From: Chloroflexota bacterium
GTDB taxonomy: Bacteria; Chloroflexota; Ktedonobacteria; Ktedonobacterales; Ktedonobacteraceae
DNA: 34,532 nt
Direction of reading: 5' to 3'
Assembly: GCA_902810755.1 (NCBI GenBank)
Contig: CADDYT010000063.1
Location: 1-34,532, forward strand
Shown: positions 1 through 8,974 of the stretch, one piece after another
Position numbering within the stretch: the first letter of the stretch is position 1
Layout of the letters: every line of letters starts with the position of its first letter
The notes under the pieces: model-generated
Seen by the model: only the letters and a program-made list of their open reading frames with translations
Databases searched by the model: none
What the model was told of the DNA's origin: nothing
Program-made: the position numbers and the translations under genes

Positions 1-37
1 TCAGCATGACGTGTGCCAGTTGCTTTTCAATGGCATG
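1..37 (-). repeat. Interspersed palindromic repeat, copy A truncated by the window start
   Basis: On the minus strand, CATGCCATTG (37-28), a 16-base spacer and CGTCATGCTGA (11-1) match the left box and core of the repeat family; the rest lies outside the window. The remaining sequence to the first gene (38-248) shows no clear promoter. Confidence 0.6.
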
Positions 38-248
38 CTGTGCTTAACATATTCCTGTACTTAAAATGAGCAATCTTCACACATTATAAGAGCCGGGGAA
101 GAGAAATGCAAAGGAACGGTGTTTTATCAGACCGATAACCTGCTTGCTCTCCTTTCCTCATTCTGAAAATCCCCCAGGCGTGGCTGTGTCAGCGTTTATC
201 TTGGTAGATTAATGTGTCGTAGTGCGTCTATTTTGGATGGAGAGTTAC

Positions 249-2609
249 ATGCCGCGTAAGTTTGTACACAGGCTTGTGATTGCTGGCGTTGCGCTGCTTC
301 TGGTTGGAGTGAGCATCCTCAGTGTCCAGCTCATTGCCCATGCCACGCTGCCACAGCGCGTTGCCCTGAGCGGGCAGACCGTTCCCCTTGTCAGCCATGC
401 CACCATGCTTGGCGCTGCCAGTAGCCAGCAGCAGTTGAGCCTTTCGGTGGGCTTGCAGTTACGCAACCGGCAGGAACTGGCGAACCTGCTGAGCAATCTG
501 TATGACCCACGCTCACCAATGTATCATCATTTCCTGACCCCTCAACAGTTTGACGATGAATTTGCCCCCACTGCCGATCAGCAGCAGCAGGTGATCAGCT
601 TCCTGCGCAGTCAGGGCTTCAGCGTCACGCACGTCTCCCCCAATGGCTTGCTGATCGATGCCAGCGCGACGGTGGCGCAGGCTGAGGCCGCCTTCCAGGT
701 CAGCATCAACAACTACAAAGTGGGCGCGAACACCTTCTTTGCCAATGCCAGCGCCCCGACCATCCCCGCTTCGTTGTCTTCACTCATCCTCTCAATCGGT
801 GGTCTTGACAACAGCACGCACTGGAAGCCGATTCTGGCGTCGAGCCTGAGCCAGCAGAAGCAAATGCTTGCTTCCAGCACGTCGCGTAAAGCGCAGGCCA
901 CGCCGAGCGGCTACGGGCCGTCTGACCTGCTTGGCGCCTATGATGGCAATCCGCTGCACCAGGCGAATATCCTGGGCGATAACCAGACGGTTGCCGTCTT
1001 TGAACTGGATGGTTACCAGAGCAGCGACATCACGCAGTATCTTCAGAACTACAATCTCGGTACGCCCAACATCAGCAATGTGCAGGTTGATGGTTTCAAC
1101 GGCTCGGCGGGGCCGGGCGCGATTGAAGTGGAACTGGACATCGAGGTGGTGGCGGCGATGGCCCCGCATGCCAACCAGATTGTCTATGAGGGACCCAACA
1201 CGACCCAGGGCGTCAACGATACCTACAACAAGATCGTGACCGACAACCGCGCGCAGATCACCACCATCAGCTGGGGTGAGTGCGAGGCGCAGTCTGGCGC
1301 ATCCGAGTTGCAGACGCTGGATAGCATTTTCCAGCAGGGAGCTGCGCAGGGGATCGCCATGTTCGCCGCCGCTGGCGACTCTGGCGCCTATGACTGCGGC
1401 AATGGCACGCTCTCCGTCGACTCGCCAGCCGGCGACCCCTACATTACCGGTGTGGGCGGTACAAACCTGCGACTCAACAACGGCGCGTATGGCAGCGAGA
1501 CAGTATGGGGCAATTCCAGCAATAACGAGGGTGGCGGCGGCGGTATCAGCAACACCTTTAAGATGCCGAGCTGGCAGGTCGGCCCCGGTGTGCAGAACCA
1601 GTATAGCAACGGCAACCGCGAGGTTCCCGATGTCTCTGCCGATGCCGACCCCGCTAGCGGCTATGCCGTCTATTGCACGGTGAGCGCCGCCGGTTGCTCG
1701 TCAAGCGGCTGGATCGTCGTTGGCGGCACCAGCGCCGCCGCTCCGCTCTGGGCAGGCAGCACGGCTTTGATTAACCAGTATCTGCAACAGCAGGGCAAGT
1801 CGCGAGAGGGTTATGCCAATCCTGCCCTCTACGGGTTGGAAAACGCGCAGGAGCCGTACACGCCGTTCCATGATATCACAAGCGGCAACAACCTCTACTA
1901 TCCTGCTACGGCTGGCTATGACGAGGCCAGCGGCTGGGGGTCGCCCGATATCTACAATATCGCTCGCGATCTGGCAGGCAGCGCAGGTCCCGGCCCGACG
2001 CCCACGCCGTCGCCAACGGGAACGCCCTCCCCGACGCCATTGCCCACACAGACGGCCACGCCCGGCCCCTCGCCCACAACTACCAGCACGCCGCCGCCCA
2101 CTCCAACGACGACGGCCACGCCCGTTCCGCCTTCCGGCTCGCTGATTCAGGATGGCGGCTTCGAGGACGGCTCCGGCGTCTGGCAGGAATCTTCTGCCGC
2201 TGGCTACGAGTTGATCGATACGTCGAATCCGCATAGCGGCCAGTACAGCGCCGACCTTTGCGGCTACAGCTATTGCGATGATGTCATCGGCCAGGATTTC
2301 ACTGTGCCGGATAACGCTTCCAGCATTACGCTGAGCTACTGGTGGTATGGGGTGACGAATCGCACGGCCAGGTCCTGCCGCGATACTTTCACGGTTTCCC
2401 TGCTCGATAGCAACGGCAACCTGATCGGAACGGTGAAGAAAGCCTGCAACACCAACGCCAACCGGCAGTGGCAGCAGGTCAACGTCGATGTGAGTAGCCT
2501 TCTCGCCGGTTATGCTGGCCAGACGGTCACGGTTGTCTTCGAGGCAAAGACCTCTGGCACGCAGGTGACTTCCGAATTTTTCGTTGATGATGTGAGTGTC
2601 AATGGTTAG
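249..2609 (+). CDS. Secreted S53 (sedolisin/kumamolisin-type) serine-carboxyl peptidase with C-terminal beta-sandwich domain
   Basis: This is an extracellular endopeptidase of MEROPS family S53, which typically acts at acidic pH. The ATG at 249 is preferred over GTG 222 or ATG 237 because GGAG at 239-242 lies 6 bases upstream; it gives 786 residues. Visible in order: a signal peptide or N-terminal membrane segment (about 5-31); a pro-kumamolisin activation domain (about 40-190) with the YHHFLTPQQF type of motif; the S53 catalytic domain (about 215-570); a Thr/Pro-rich linker (about 580-630); and a C-terminal beta-rich domain (about 635-785) starting LIQDGGFEDG, which resembles carbohydrate-binding or MAM-like modules. 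Catalytic residues fit Glu293 and Asp297 (EVELD), oxyanion Asp377 (AAGDSG) and Ser495 (GGTSAAAP). The gene stands alone and is followed by a terminator. Family assignment is firm; the role of the C-terminal domain is inferred. Confidence 0.93.
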   Translation: MPRKFVHRLVIAGVALLLVGVSILSVQLIAHATLPQRVALSGQTVPLVSHATMLGAASSQQQLSLSVGLQLRNRQELANLLSNLYDPRSPMYHHFLTPQQFDDEFAPTADQQQQVISFLRSQGFSVTHVSPNGLLIDASATVAQAEAAFQVSINNYKVGANTFFANASAPTIPASLSSLILSIGGLDNSTHWKPILASSLSQQKQMLASSTSRKAQATPSGYGPSDLLGAYDGNPLHQANILGDNQTVAVFELDGYQSSDITQYLQNYNLGTPNISNVQVDGFNGSAGPGAIEVELDIEVVAAMAPHANQIVYEGPNTTQGVNDTYNKIVTDNRAQITTISWGECEAQSGASELQTLDSIFQQGAAQGIAMFAAAGDSGAYDCGNGTLSVDSPAGDPYITGVGGTNLRLNNGAYGSETVWGNSSNNEGGGGGISNTFKMPSWQVGPGVQNQYSNGNREVPDVSADADPASGYAVYCTVSAAGCSSSGWIVVGGTSAAAPLWAGSTALINQYLQQQGKSREGYANPALYGLENAQEPYTPFHDITSGNNLYYPATAGYDEASGWGSPDIYNIARDLAGSAGPGPTPTPSPTGTPSPTPLPTQTATPGPSPTTTSTPPPTPTTTATPVPPSGSLIQDGGFEDGSGVWQESSAAGYELIDTSNPHSGQYSADLCGYSYCDDVIGQDFTVPDNASSITLSYWWYGVTNRTARSCRDTFTVSLLDSNGNLIGTVKKACNTNANRQWQQVNVDVSSLLAGYAGQTVTVVFEAKTSGTQVTSEFFVDDVSVNG

Positions 2610-2630
2610 CAGGTAAATTGCTATACCGGC

Positions 2631-2684
2631 GCAAAAAAAGAGAACGCTCAGAGAAGCTTTGCTTTACGAGCGTTCTCTTTTTGC
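2631..2684 (+). terminator. Rho-independent terminator after the S53 peptidase gene
   Basis: AGAGAACGCTC at 2639-2649 pairs with GAGCGTTCTCT at 2668-2678, and the pairing extends into the A-run upstream and T-run downstream. The T-tract follows the right arm directly. The symmetric A/T flanks mean it could work in both directions. Confidence 0.85.
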
Positions 2685-2872
2685 GAAGTGGTCATCTAAC
2701 TCCAGAACGAGCATTACTACGAAGAACTTCCTTCCGGCTATGTCATGCTTCGTGTTGCCTGCACTCCTTAAAAATGTGGGATATACTACTCTTATGGAAG
2801 TGTTTTTGCCGTAAGTTCCGGGCGGGTGAGAGATGCTTACCCTTTATCACAGTCTGACAGTAAGGAAAAGCC

Positions 2873-4324
2873 ATGACAATTGATATGAAACGAGAAGATT
2901 TAGTGCTTGGCGGGGAGCGGGTGCCTGCGGCTGATGGCAGGGCGTTTGAGGTGATTGAGCCGGGGACGGGCCAGCCGTTTGCCGGGGTGGCCGAGGCCGG
3001 GCGTGAGGATGTCGAGCGGGCGGTGCGCGTGGCGCATCGCGCTTTTGAAGAGGGTGCGTGGCCGCGTATGAGCGCGACGGCGCGTGGGCGTATCCTGTTG
3101 CAGGCGGCGGCGCTGCTGCGGCAACGGCTGGAAGAGCTTGCCACGCTTGAGGCGCGCAATGCCGGCAAGCCGGTGCGCGATGCACGCGACGAGGTCGGGC
3201 TGGCCGCGAACGTACTGGAATACTGGGGCGGCGCGGCCAACAAAATCTTCGGCGAGACCATTCCGGTGCAAGATGCCGGTCTCGAAGTGACGCTGCGTGA
3301 GCCGGTCGGCGTGTGCGCGCTGATTACTCCCTGGAACTTTCCCCTGGTCATTGCCTGCTGGAAGATTGCCCCTGCCCTGGCCTGTGGCAATACAGTGGTG
3401 GTGAAACCGGCGCAACTCACCCCCCTTTCGACGCTGGCCCTCGCCGCTATTTTGATGGAGGCAGGATTACCGCCCGGCGTGATCTCTGTCCTGCCCGGCC
3501 CCGGTTCGACCGTTGGCAATGCGCTGGTCACGCATCCGCTGATCTCAAAGGTCTCGTTTACCGGCTCGACCGAGGTTGGCTCGCAGATCATGCGGCTGTG
3601 CGCCGACAATATTACCCGCGTCTCGCTGGAACTCGGCGGCAAGGCGGCAAACGTTGTGTTCGCCGACGCCGATCTTGATCGCTGTATCGCATCATCCATC
3701 TTTGCCGTCTTCGGCAATTGCGGGCAGGATTGCTGCGCCCGCGCTCGCATCCTCGTTCAGCGCCCCATCTACGATGAGTTTGTGCAGCGGTTTGCCAGCC
3801 GCACGGAGGCGCTGCACGTCGGTCAGCCTCTTGACGAGCAGACGGAGGTTGGGCCGCTCATTTCGGCGGGACAGCGCCAGCGCGCGCTCGATTATGTCGC
3901 GCTCGGTCGGCAGGAGGGCGCCCAGCTTGTCAGCGGCGGCACGATTCCCGCGAACGCAGGCGATGGCTATTTCCTGCAACCTGCCATCCTTACCGATGTT
4001 GCTAATCGTATGCGTGTGGCTCAGGAAGAGATTTTTGGCCCGGTTGTCTGCATCCTGCCGTTTGATACGGAAGAAGAGGCCGTGCGGCTGGCGAACGATG
4101 TGCCATATGGTCTGGCCGGGTCGCTCTGGACGCGCGACCTGGGCCGTGCTATTCGTGTGGCAAAGGGCATTCGCGCCGGCGTTCTCTCCGTCAATTCAAA
4201 TCACAGCGTGCATACCGAAGCGCCTTTCGGCGGCTATAAGAGAAGCGGCATCGGGCGCGAGATGGGTATGCATGCCGTCCAGCTTTATACAGAGGTCAAA
4301 AGCGTCTTCTTCTCTCAAGAGTAG
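2873..4324 (+). CDS. NAD(P)+-dependent aldehyde dehydrogenase (betaine/aminobutyraldehyde-dehydrogenase-like)
   Basis: This cytosolic enzyme of the ALDH superfamily oxidises an aldehyde to the acid with NAD(P)+. It has 483 residues, the normal family length. The family motifs are all visible: the PWNFP segment (TPWNFPLVIACWKIAPAL), the FTGSTEVG cofactor loop, the general-base Glu253 in LELGGK, the nucleophile Cys287 in GQDCCA, and EEIFGPV near residue 386. The start ATG at 2873 has AAGGAAAAG just upstream. The gene is monocistronic between two terminators. A TATACT hexamer at 2782-2787 could be its -10 box, but no good -35 sits at the right distance. The substrate cannot be read from sequence. 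It is not the CoA-acylating IolA type, which is encoded separately at 20015, because it keeps the catalytic Glu. Confidence 0.93.
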   Translation: MTIDMKREDLVLGGERVPAADGRAFEVIEPGTGQPFAGVAEAGREDVERAVRVAHRAFEEGAWPRMSATARGRILLQAAALLRQRLEELATLEARNAGKPVRDARDEVGLAANVLEYWGGAANKIFGETIPVQDAGLEVTLREPVGVCALITPWNFPLVIACWKIAPALACGNTVVVKPAQLTPLSTLALAAILMEAGLPPGVISVLPGPGSTVGNALVTHPLISKVSFTGSTEVGSQIMRLCADNITRVSLELGGKAANVVFADADLDRCIASSIFAVFGNCGQDCCARARILVQRPIYDEFVQRFASRTEALHVGQPLDEQTEVGPLISAGQRQRALDYVALGRQEGAQLVSGGTIPANAGDGYFLQPAILTDVANRMRVAQEEIFGPVVCILPFDTEEEAVRLANDVPYGLAGSLWTRDLGRAIRVAKGIRAGVLSVNSNHSVHTEAPFGGYKRSGIGREMGMHAVQLYTEVKSVFFSQE

Positions 4325-4343
4325 GAGATCAAACGGGCGCAAA

Positions 4344-4377
4344 GTGAGCCAGGAATGTTGCTCCTGGCTCGCTTTTC
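4344..4377 (+). terminator. Rho-independent terminator after aldehyde dehydrogenase gene
   Basis: GAGCCAGGA at 4346-4354 pairs perfectly with TCCTGGCTC at 4362-4370, with a 7-base loop and a GCTTTTCGTTT tail. Confidence 0.88.
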
Positions 4378-4429
4378 GTTTCGGCAAGCGGGCAATTGAA
4401 ACCATCCGAGACGGCCAGGCGTTGATATG

Positions 4430-4457
4430 TTGACATGTGCCTGCAAGGCAGTATTAT
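4430..4457 (+). promoter_or_regulatory. Sigma70-type promoter of the GH5 lipoprotein gene
   Basis: A perfect -35 box TTGACA (4430-4435) is followed after 16 bases by TATTAT (4452-4457). The predicted start of transcription is about 4464, giving a leader of roughly 40 bases before the ATG at 4506. Confidence 0.72.
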
Positions 4458-4505
4458 AAGATACATACTTTGCTATAAAAAACGTTGCACGGAGGTTTCG
4501 ATCAT

Positions 4506-5723
4506 ATGTCAGCTAAGTTGAAGAAAGCCCGGCTCTTCTCACCTGAAGGCATGAGTCTCCTATGCATCATGCTTCTGGTGCTGGCCCTTACCGGCTGTTC
4601 GTTTTTCGGGAGCAATGCGACGCCCACGCCCACCCTGGCTCCTACATTCTATGCGCCATCCGGTTTACTGCACGTACAGGGGACGCAACTTGTGGATGCG
4701 AACGGGCATACCGTTGTGTTGCGCGGAGCGGATATAGGCACTCCATTTAGCAATATGAAGGGCTGGCAAAGCGGCAAGCGCCCGACCAATATGATCAATA
4801 GCGGTACGTTTGCCGCGATGGCGCAGTGGCATATGAACGCGCTGCGCTTGCAAGTTTCCAACTGGATTTACGCAAAGTATCCCTCTGATTTCCTCAGCCA
4901 GCTCGATCAGATCGTGCGGGAGGCAAATCAGGCCGGTTTGTATGTCGTCATCAACCTGGAAGACGATGCGAAGGGAGGCTCTCCCTACCCGAGCAGGAAC
5001 AGCATTATTCCGAAGACCGAGGACATTACCTTCTGGAAGGCGATTGCTGCCCACTATAAATCCGACCCGATGGTCCTGTTTGATCTCTATAATGAGCCGC
5101 AGGAGCCGGACTGGAATACATGGCTGCATGGCGGCGGCACAACGCCGGACGGCGCAACCATCGTTGGCTTTCAGGACCTCGTCAATGCCGTGCGCTCGAC
5201 CGGCGCGCAACAAATCGTGATTCTTGAGCCTGGCTCCGCCGGTCACAATGCCAGCGGGCAGAATGGCACCGCCGCAGCAGAGGAGGGCGGCTGGACAACA
5301 TTTCCTTTGAGCGACGCCATTAAAGACCCCGATACCATGTATTCGCTGCATGTGTACCAGACTATCATCCAGCCAGCTTCCGCGCAATCTGCGAAGTGGG
5401 GGCCAATCCTCAACCGCTACCCGCTCTTTTACGGGGAATGGGCCTTCCTGACCAATGGCACCGGCAAGTCTGCTGCCGCTCATTGCCAGGGCCTGCCCAC
5501 CAATGGTAATCAGGCCAATCAGGTGGTCGAAAACTTCTTGAACTACATGGCTTCGATTCACGCGAACTGGACGGCCTGGCAGTTTGCGCAGGCGAGTCTG
5601 GTGCAAAATACCAGCACCTATACCCCGACCACCTTCCCTGCGACACTCCAGTGCGGCAACAGCCAGGCCAATGTTGGCATGGGCGCCGTCGTCAAACAAT
5701 ATCTGGCTACACACCCCGCATAA
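4506..5723 (+). CDS. Glycoside hydrolase family 5 (cellulase-fold) lipoprotein
   Basis: This is a surface-anchored endo-type beta-glycanase candidate of the GH5 (clan A) TIM-barrel fold. The ATG at 4506 is chosen over TTG 4485 because GGAGG at 4491-4495 lies 10 bases upstream; the product has 405 residues. A lipoprotein signal with lipobox LTGC puts the lipidated Cys at residue 31. The acid/base Glu is visible in LYNEPQEP (Glu197) and the nucleophile Glu in FYGEWAF (Glu311), the usual spacing for GH5. An early segment, VDANGHTVVLRGADI, is typical of the GH5 N-terminus. The gene has its own promoter and a long hairpin terminator, so it is a single-gene unit. Substrate (cellulose, mannan, xyloglucan) cannot be decided from sequence alone. 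Confidence 0.9.
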   Translation: MSAKLKKARLFSPEGMSLLCIMLLVLALTGCSFFGSNATPTPTLAPTFYAPSGLLHVQGTQLVDANGHTVVLRGADIGTPFSNMKGWQSGKRPTNMINSGTFAAMAQWHMNALRLQVSNWIYAKYPSDFLSQLDQIVREANQAGLYVVINLEDDAKGGSPYPSRNSIIPKTEDITFWKAIAAHYKSDPMVLFDLYNEPQEPDWNTWLHGGGTTPDGATIVGFQDLVNAVRSTGAQQIVILEPGSAGHNASGQNGTAAAEEGGWTTFPLSDAIKDPDTMYSLHVYQTIIQPASAQSAKWGPILNRYPLFYGEWAFLTNGTGKSAAAHCQGLPTNGNQANQVVENFLNYMASIHANWTAWQFAQASLVQNTSTYTPTTFPATLQCGNSQANVGMGAVVKQYLATHPA

Positions 5724-5726
5724 ACT

Positions 5727-5803
5727 GTTGTGGCAGATGGGTTGGCAGGTCATGTTACGCGGTCGCGCGAGATGACCTGCCAACCCCTTTTCTCTGCCAC
5801 AAC
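5727..5803 (+). terminator. Nested long hairpin, probable terminator after the GH5 gene
   Basis: The inner stem is 15 bp (5739-5753 with 5772-5786, perfect) around an 18-base GC-rich loop and is followed by CTTTTCTCT. An outer 11-bp arm (GTTGTGGCAGA at 5727-5737 with TCTGCCACAAC at 5793-5803) encloses it, so the T-rich tract becomes a 6-base bulge when the whole structure folds. The left outer arm begins 4 bases after the stop codon. Confidence 0.75.
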
Positions 5804-6002
5804 AAAATCTCAACCGGACAGGCATATTTATCATCATTTCTTAACCACTTTGCTACTCTCAAATCAGCATTTTTATTGATACACTTGGAGAGTTCAATGG
5901 AATTCTCTTCTGGTTCGTCAGGTCTCGCACATGCCCGCAGCAGCATATGGTGCGGCCTCGAGCGAGATATGCTGCTTCCTGGAAAGGGGAAAAGAGATTC
6001 AT

Positions 6003-8192
6003 ATGCAGAAGTATCTTCGGCGGCCTCTCCTGATAGGCGTAGCCTTTCTGGCTATCATCGTGATATCAGTATCATGGTTGCTTCCGTTGGGCCTCCGAGC
6101 CTCGGCGTTTCAGCCGGGCGCAACGACCACACCGATTAAGCACGCCGTCTTTATCATGATGGAAAATCACACGTTTGACAATATGTTTGGTACGTTCCCC
6201 GGCGCCAATGGCGTCACCGAGCCGGAGGGACCCAATCCTGTGCCGCAAGATTATATCCATGACGGCACCTCTGCCATTGCGAACATTGATGGCGGCAAGA
6301 TGGATAAGTTCCCGGCTGAAGGCCATGTGCAGTACACGCAGGCCGATATTCCTAATTACTGGAGCTACGCACAACATTTTACCCTCGGTGATGACTTCTT
6401 CACCTCCCTGGCCACGAGCAGCACCCCTAACCATCTCTCGATGGTTTCTGCGCAGGACAGCGGCATCTTCGAGACCTCCGCTCAGAAAGGCTGCGCCTCT
6501 ACAGCCAATGCCGATGTGCCGTCCAGACAGACCTCCGGCACCGGCTACTATTCCTACCCGTGCTACAATATCCCCAATATTCTTTCAGAACTGGATAGCA
6601 ATGGCATCAGCTGGCGCTACTATACCGAAACATCCATCTGGGATGCGCCCGCGCTCATCCAGGGCTATACCAGCTCGCCCAACGATGTCAGTACGACACA
6701 GTTCATTCCCGATGTGACCAATCACCATCTTCCCAACGTTTCCTGGATTACGCCGCCCAATGATAGCAGCAATCACCCGCCGCAGATGTGGGAGCCGGGC
6801 GAGAATTTTGTTACCGGCATCGTGAACGCAATTATGAACAGTTCCTACTGGAGCAATACCGCTATTTTCCTGACCTGGGACGATTTTGGCGGTTTCTACG
6901 ATCACGTGGCTCCTCCTGTTCTCGATGGGCTGGGGCTTGGCCCGCGCGTTCCTTTGATCGTGATCTCTCCCTATGCCCGCTCAGGGGTGGTCGTTCATAG
7001 CGAAGGCGAGTTCAGTTCCTTTGTCAAATTTATCGAAATGAACTGGAGCCTGCCCTCCCTGGGGCAGCGTGACGCGCTTCCGCAGATCGATAATCTGAAG
7101 GACTACTTCAACTTCCAGCAAACGCCCTTGCCGCCCTTGATACTCCAACCGGTCAAATACTCTACCGCCCTCATCGTCCCTGTCGGCACCAAACAGGTAG
7201 GGCGCGCCTACCAGATTCATGGCGCGGTAAACTATCTGCTCGGCTCGTCGAAGCAGGTGTTCGTTTACAGCGTGATCTATACGCTTTCGACCCCGCCAAC
7301 GCAGCATGATGTGGTCATCGATAACGTTCACTACGCGATGAGTCCCGTAACCACCTATTCGGGCGGGACGCTGTATCAGTATAAGGCGAAGCTGGCACCC
7401 GGCAATCATAGCTTCACCTTCTCTTTCTCTGATGGCACCAACACCTATGTCCTGCCCAATAATGGCGTTCCCTTTAGCGGCCCCCAGGTTGAGGCTTTCC
7501 AGGTTTCGCATGGTGTTAAACCTTCGTTCGCTCTGCCTGGACAGACTGTAACTTATACTGCCAAATACGTCTCCTTCACCAACACTGCCCCTACCGAAGC
7601 GTTGGTTGAGATTGATGGCGTCGATTATCCGATGCAAAAAACATCAGGCACCAGCTACTCGACCGGCGTGACCTATACCTACAAGACTAGCTCGCTTTCG
7701 ATCGGTGAGCATAACTACCACTTCATCTTCGACGATGGCTCTGGCGTTGGCCCGGCTGAAGATGAGGGCGGCGGGCGGCCCGTTATCACCACCACCCTGC
7801 TGACCAACTCTTCGGTCAGCGCAACATCGGGGACCAATACGACTCCCTTTACCTTCCAGACCACCTATACCGACTCGAACAATCTGGCGCCGACGACGGC
7901 TCTGCTCTATGTCGATTCCACTTCCTATCCTTTGCAGGAGGTAGGTAGTGGCTCGTACAGTAGCGGCGTGGTCTACCAGACGACCATTACTCTGCCCAAC
8001 GGCCATCACAAGTTCTTCTTTGCCTTCGCCAACGCGAATAACTACTGGGCCGATCCCATGTCGCCGCTCTATTATGCTGGCCCCGTCGTAGGTGCGAACG
8101 CTCAACCGATCGCGCCCGGTACACTCGTTCAGCCCGATACCGGCAATGACGACAATCCCTTCCCCTCTCTCGACTTAAACTCCGACATATAG
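6003..8192 (+). CDS. Secreted phosphoesterase (phospholipase C/acid phosphatase family) with C-terminal beta repeats
   Basis: This is a member of the bacterial phosphoesterase family (Pfam PF04185) that includes non-haemolytic phospholipase C and AcpA-type acid phosphatases. It hydrolyses phosphate mono- or diesters outside the cell. The ATG at 6003 is preferred to ATG 5931: it follows a purine-rich GGAAAGGGGAAAAGAGA and opens directly on a hydrophobic signal segment (about residues 6-31). Product 729 residues. Family motifs visible are [12 protein letters not shown] (Glu54, Asn55, Asp59), SSTPNHLSM near 140, and [10 protein letters not shown] (Asp293, Asp294, Asp300, His301). The enzyme core ends near residue 395. 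About three repeats of roughly 100 residues follow (about 400-500, 500-600, 600-700), each with a VxIDxxxYPM-type strand, SYSxGxxYxY and a GxHxFxFxF pattern, resembling Ig-like adhesion or spacer modules. Phospholipase versus phosphatase activity is open. Confidence 0.88.
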   Translation: MQKYLRRPLLIGVAFLAIIVISVSWLLPLGLRASAFQPGATTTPIKHAVFIMMENHTFDNMFGTFPGANGVTEPEGPNPVPQDYIHDGTSAIANIDGGKMDKFPAEGHVQYTQADIPNYWSYAQHFTLGDDFFTSLATSSTPNHLSMVSAQDSGIFETSAQKGCASTANADVPSRQTSGTGYYSYPCYNIPNILSELDSNGISWRYYTETSIWDAPALIQGYTSSPNDVSTTQFIPDVTNHHLPNVSWITPPNDSSNHPPQMWEPGENFVTGIVNAIMNSSYWSNTAIFLTWDDFGGFYDHVAPPVLDGLGLGPRVPLIVISPYARSGVVVHSEGEFSSFVKFIEMNWSLPSLGQRDALPQIDNLKDYFNFQQTPLPPLILQPVKYSTALIVPVGTKQVGRAYQIHGAVNYLLGSSKQVFVYSVIYTLSTPPTQHDVVIDNVHYAMSPVTTYSGGTLYQYKAKLAPGNHSFTFSFSDGTNTYVLPNNGVPFSGPQVEAFQVSHGVKPSFALPGQTVTYTAKYVSFTNTAPTEALVEIDGVDYPMQKTSGTSYSTGVTYTYKTSSLSIGEHNYHFIFDDGSGVGPAEDEGGGRPVITTTLLTNSSVSATSGTNTTPFTFQTTYTDSNNLAPTTALLYVDSTSYPLQEVGSGSYSSGVVYQTTITLPNGHHKFFFAFANANNYWADPMSPLYYAGPVVGANAQPIAPGTLVQPDTGNDDNPFPSLDLNSDI

Positions 8193-8215
8193 CTTGAGAG
8201 CGGGAAAGACAGGGC

Positions 8216-8255
8216 AAAAAAGAAGGCCTCCGATAGCACCGGAAGCCTTCTTTTT
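8216..8255. terminator. Bidirectional terminator between convergent genes
   Basis: GAAGGCCTCCG (8222-8232) pairs with CGGAAGCCTTC (8240-8250) with one mismatch. An A-run lies on the left and a T-run on the right, so it can end both the phosphoesterase transcript (+) and the cupredoxin transcript (-). Confidence 0.8.
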
Positions 8256-8264
8256 CGCTTGGCG

Positions 8265-8663
8265 TCATTGCACGATGATGGTTAATTGCATGCCTGGATG
8301 CACACTACAGTACAGGTGGAAAGTGCCTGCCGTGTTGAATGGGCCGATCACCTTGCTTTCACCCGAGCTGGTGAACTGGGCATTGTTCACCGTCGGCGCG
8401 CCTGGCTCTTTCCCCGGTTTGGCAACGCCATTGACCCACTGGCCGTTAGAGATAATATGCACCGACGACGTATCACTCACCAGCGTGACCGTGCCGCCTT
8501 TGCTGATTGTTACCGACGACTGATCAAAATTGGTCTGCCCCATATGCACGGTGGCGTTTCCGTTGCTACTGCCGGAACCAGTTCCAGTAGTAGTGCCACC
8601 ACATGCGACTACCAGCACGCTAATCATGCATAAAAACGCAAAAGCTAACAAGAGCTTTTTCAT
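8265..8663 (-). CDS. Small cupredoxin-like (blue copper) lipoprotein
   Basis: The product is a 132-residue membrane-anchored protein with a plastocyanin/azurin-like fold, probably an electron carrier or copper-binding protein on the outer face of the membrane. Its signal peptide ends in VVAC with the lipidated Cys at residue 21. A Gly/Ser/Thr-rich tether runs to about residue 35, then the cupredoxin domain (about 37-132). The likely type-1 copper ligands are His69 (SSVHII) and Cys119, His122 and Met125 in YCSVHPGM, the C-x2-H-x2-M arrangement. Start ATG at 8663 has GGAAGGA upstream on the minus strand. The physiological partner is not visible; no oxidase or denitrification gene lies nearby. 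Confidence 0.87.
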   Translation of the reverse strand: MKKLLLAFAFLCMISVLVVACGGTTTGTGSGSSNGNATVHMGQTNFDQSSVTISKGGTVTLVSDTSSVHIISNGQWVNGVAKPGKEPGAPTVNNAQFTSSGESKVIGPFNTAGTFHLYCSVHPGMQLTIIVQ

Positions 8664-8746
8664 TTCTTTATCCTTCCTTCCCTCCTTCTAAAAGCCGCAC
8701 AATAGAGTTTTTCTGTACAATATCAGCCCTTTTAAGAACAGGCTCT

Positions 8747-8777
8747 ATTATATTTTACATCCTGTAATCTATCTGAA
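8747..8777 (-). promoter_or_regulatory. Possible promoter of the cupredoxin gene
   Basis: A perfect minus-strand TATAAT is found at 8752-8747. The best upstream hexamer, TTCAGA at 8777-8772, is weak and 19 bases away, so this is tentative. It would give a leader of about 75 bases. Confidence 0.4.
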
Positions 8778-8867
8778 CAGGAAATAAACAAAGCCTTATC
8801 ATATTCCGAGCATAGCCTGATGATTGGGAGAATCAGAGAGAAAGTTTGAAAAACCCTGTGAACATGT

Positions 8868-8926
8868 CATGCCATGAGAATCGGCCTCGCACGTGTCATG
8901 CTGAGCGGCAGCGAAGCATGACACGT
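8868..8926 (+). repeat. Interspersed palindromic repeat, complete copy B
   Basis: The left box CATGCCATGA (8868-8877) is followed by a 16-base spacer, then TGTCATGCTGAGCG from 8894. The core is a palindrome with perfect 12-bp arms: ACGTGTCATGCT at 8891-8902 with AGCATGACACGT at 8915-8926. Six T residues lie at 8936-8941. Apart from the promoter near 8750, nothing else is seen in the 311 bases between the two minus-strand genes (8664-8974). Confidence 0.8.
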
Positions 8927-8974
8927 CAAGGGGCCTTTTTTACGGCATGCTTGTTGATTATCTGGAGTTTGCAC

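Noticed and set aside
2741..2752. TGTCATGCTTCG, half of the palindromic repeat core
   Set aside because: Only 12 matching bases, no second arm and no left box at the 16-base distance, so chance or deep decay cannot be told apart.
2618..2857. 79-codon frame after the S53 peptidase
   Set aside because: Contains the terminator hairpin and a Cys/Arg-rich random-looking product.
4665..5837. 390-codon minus-strand frame opposite the GH5 gene
   Set aside because: Antisense to a clear GH5 enzyme and its terminator hairpin; no protein features.
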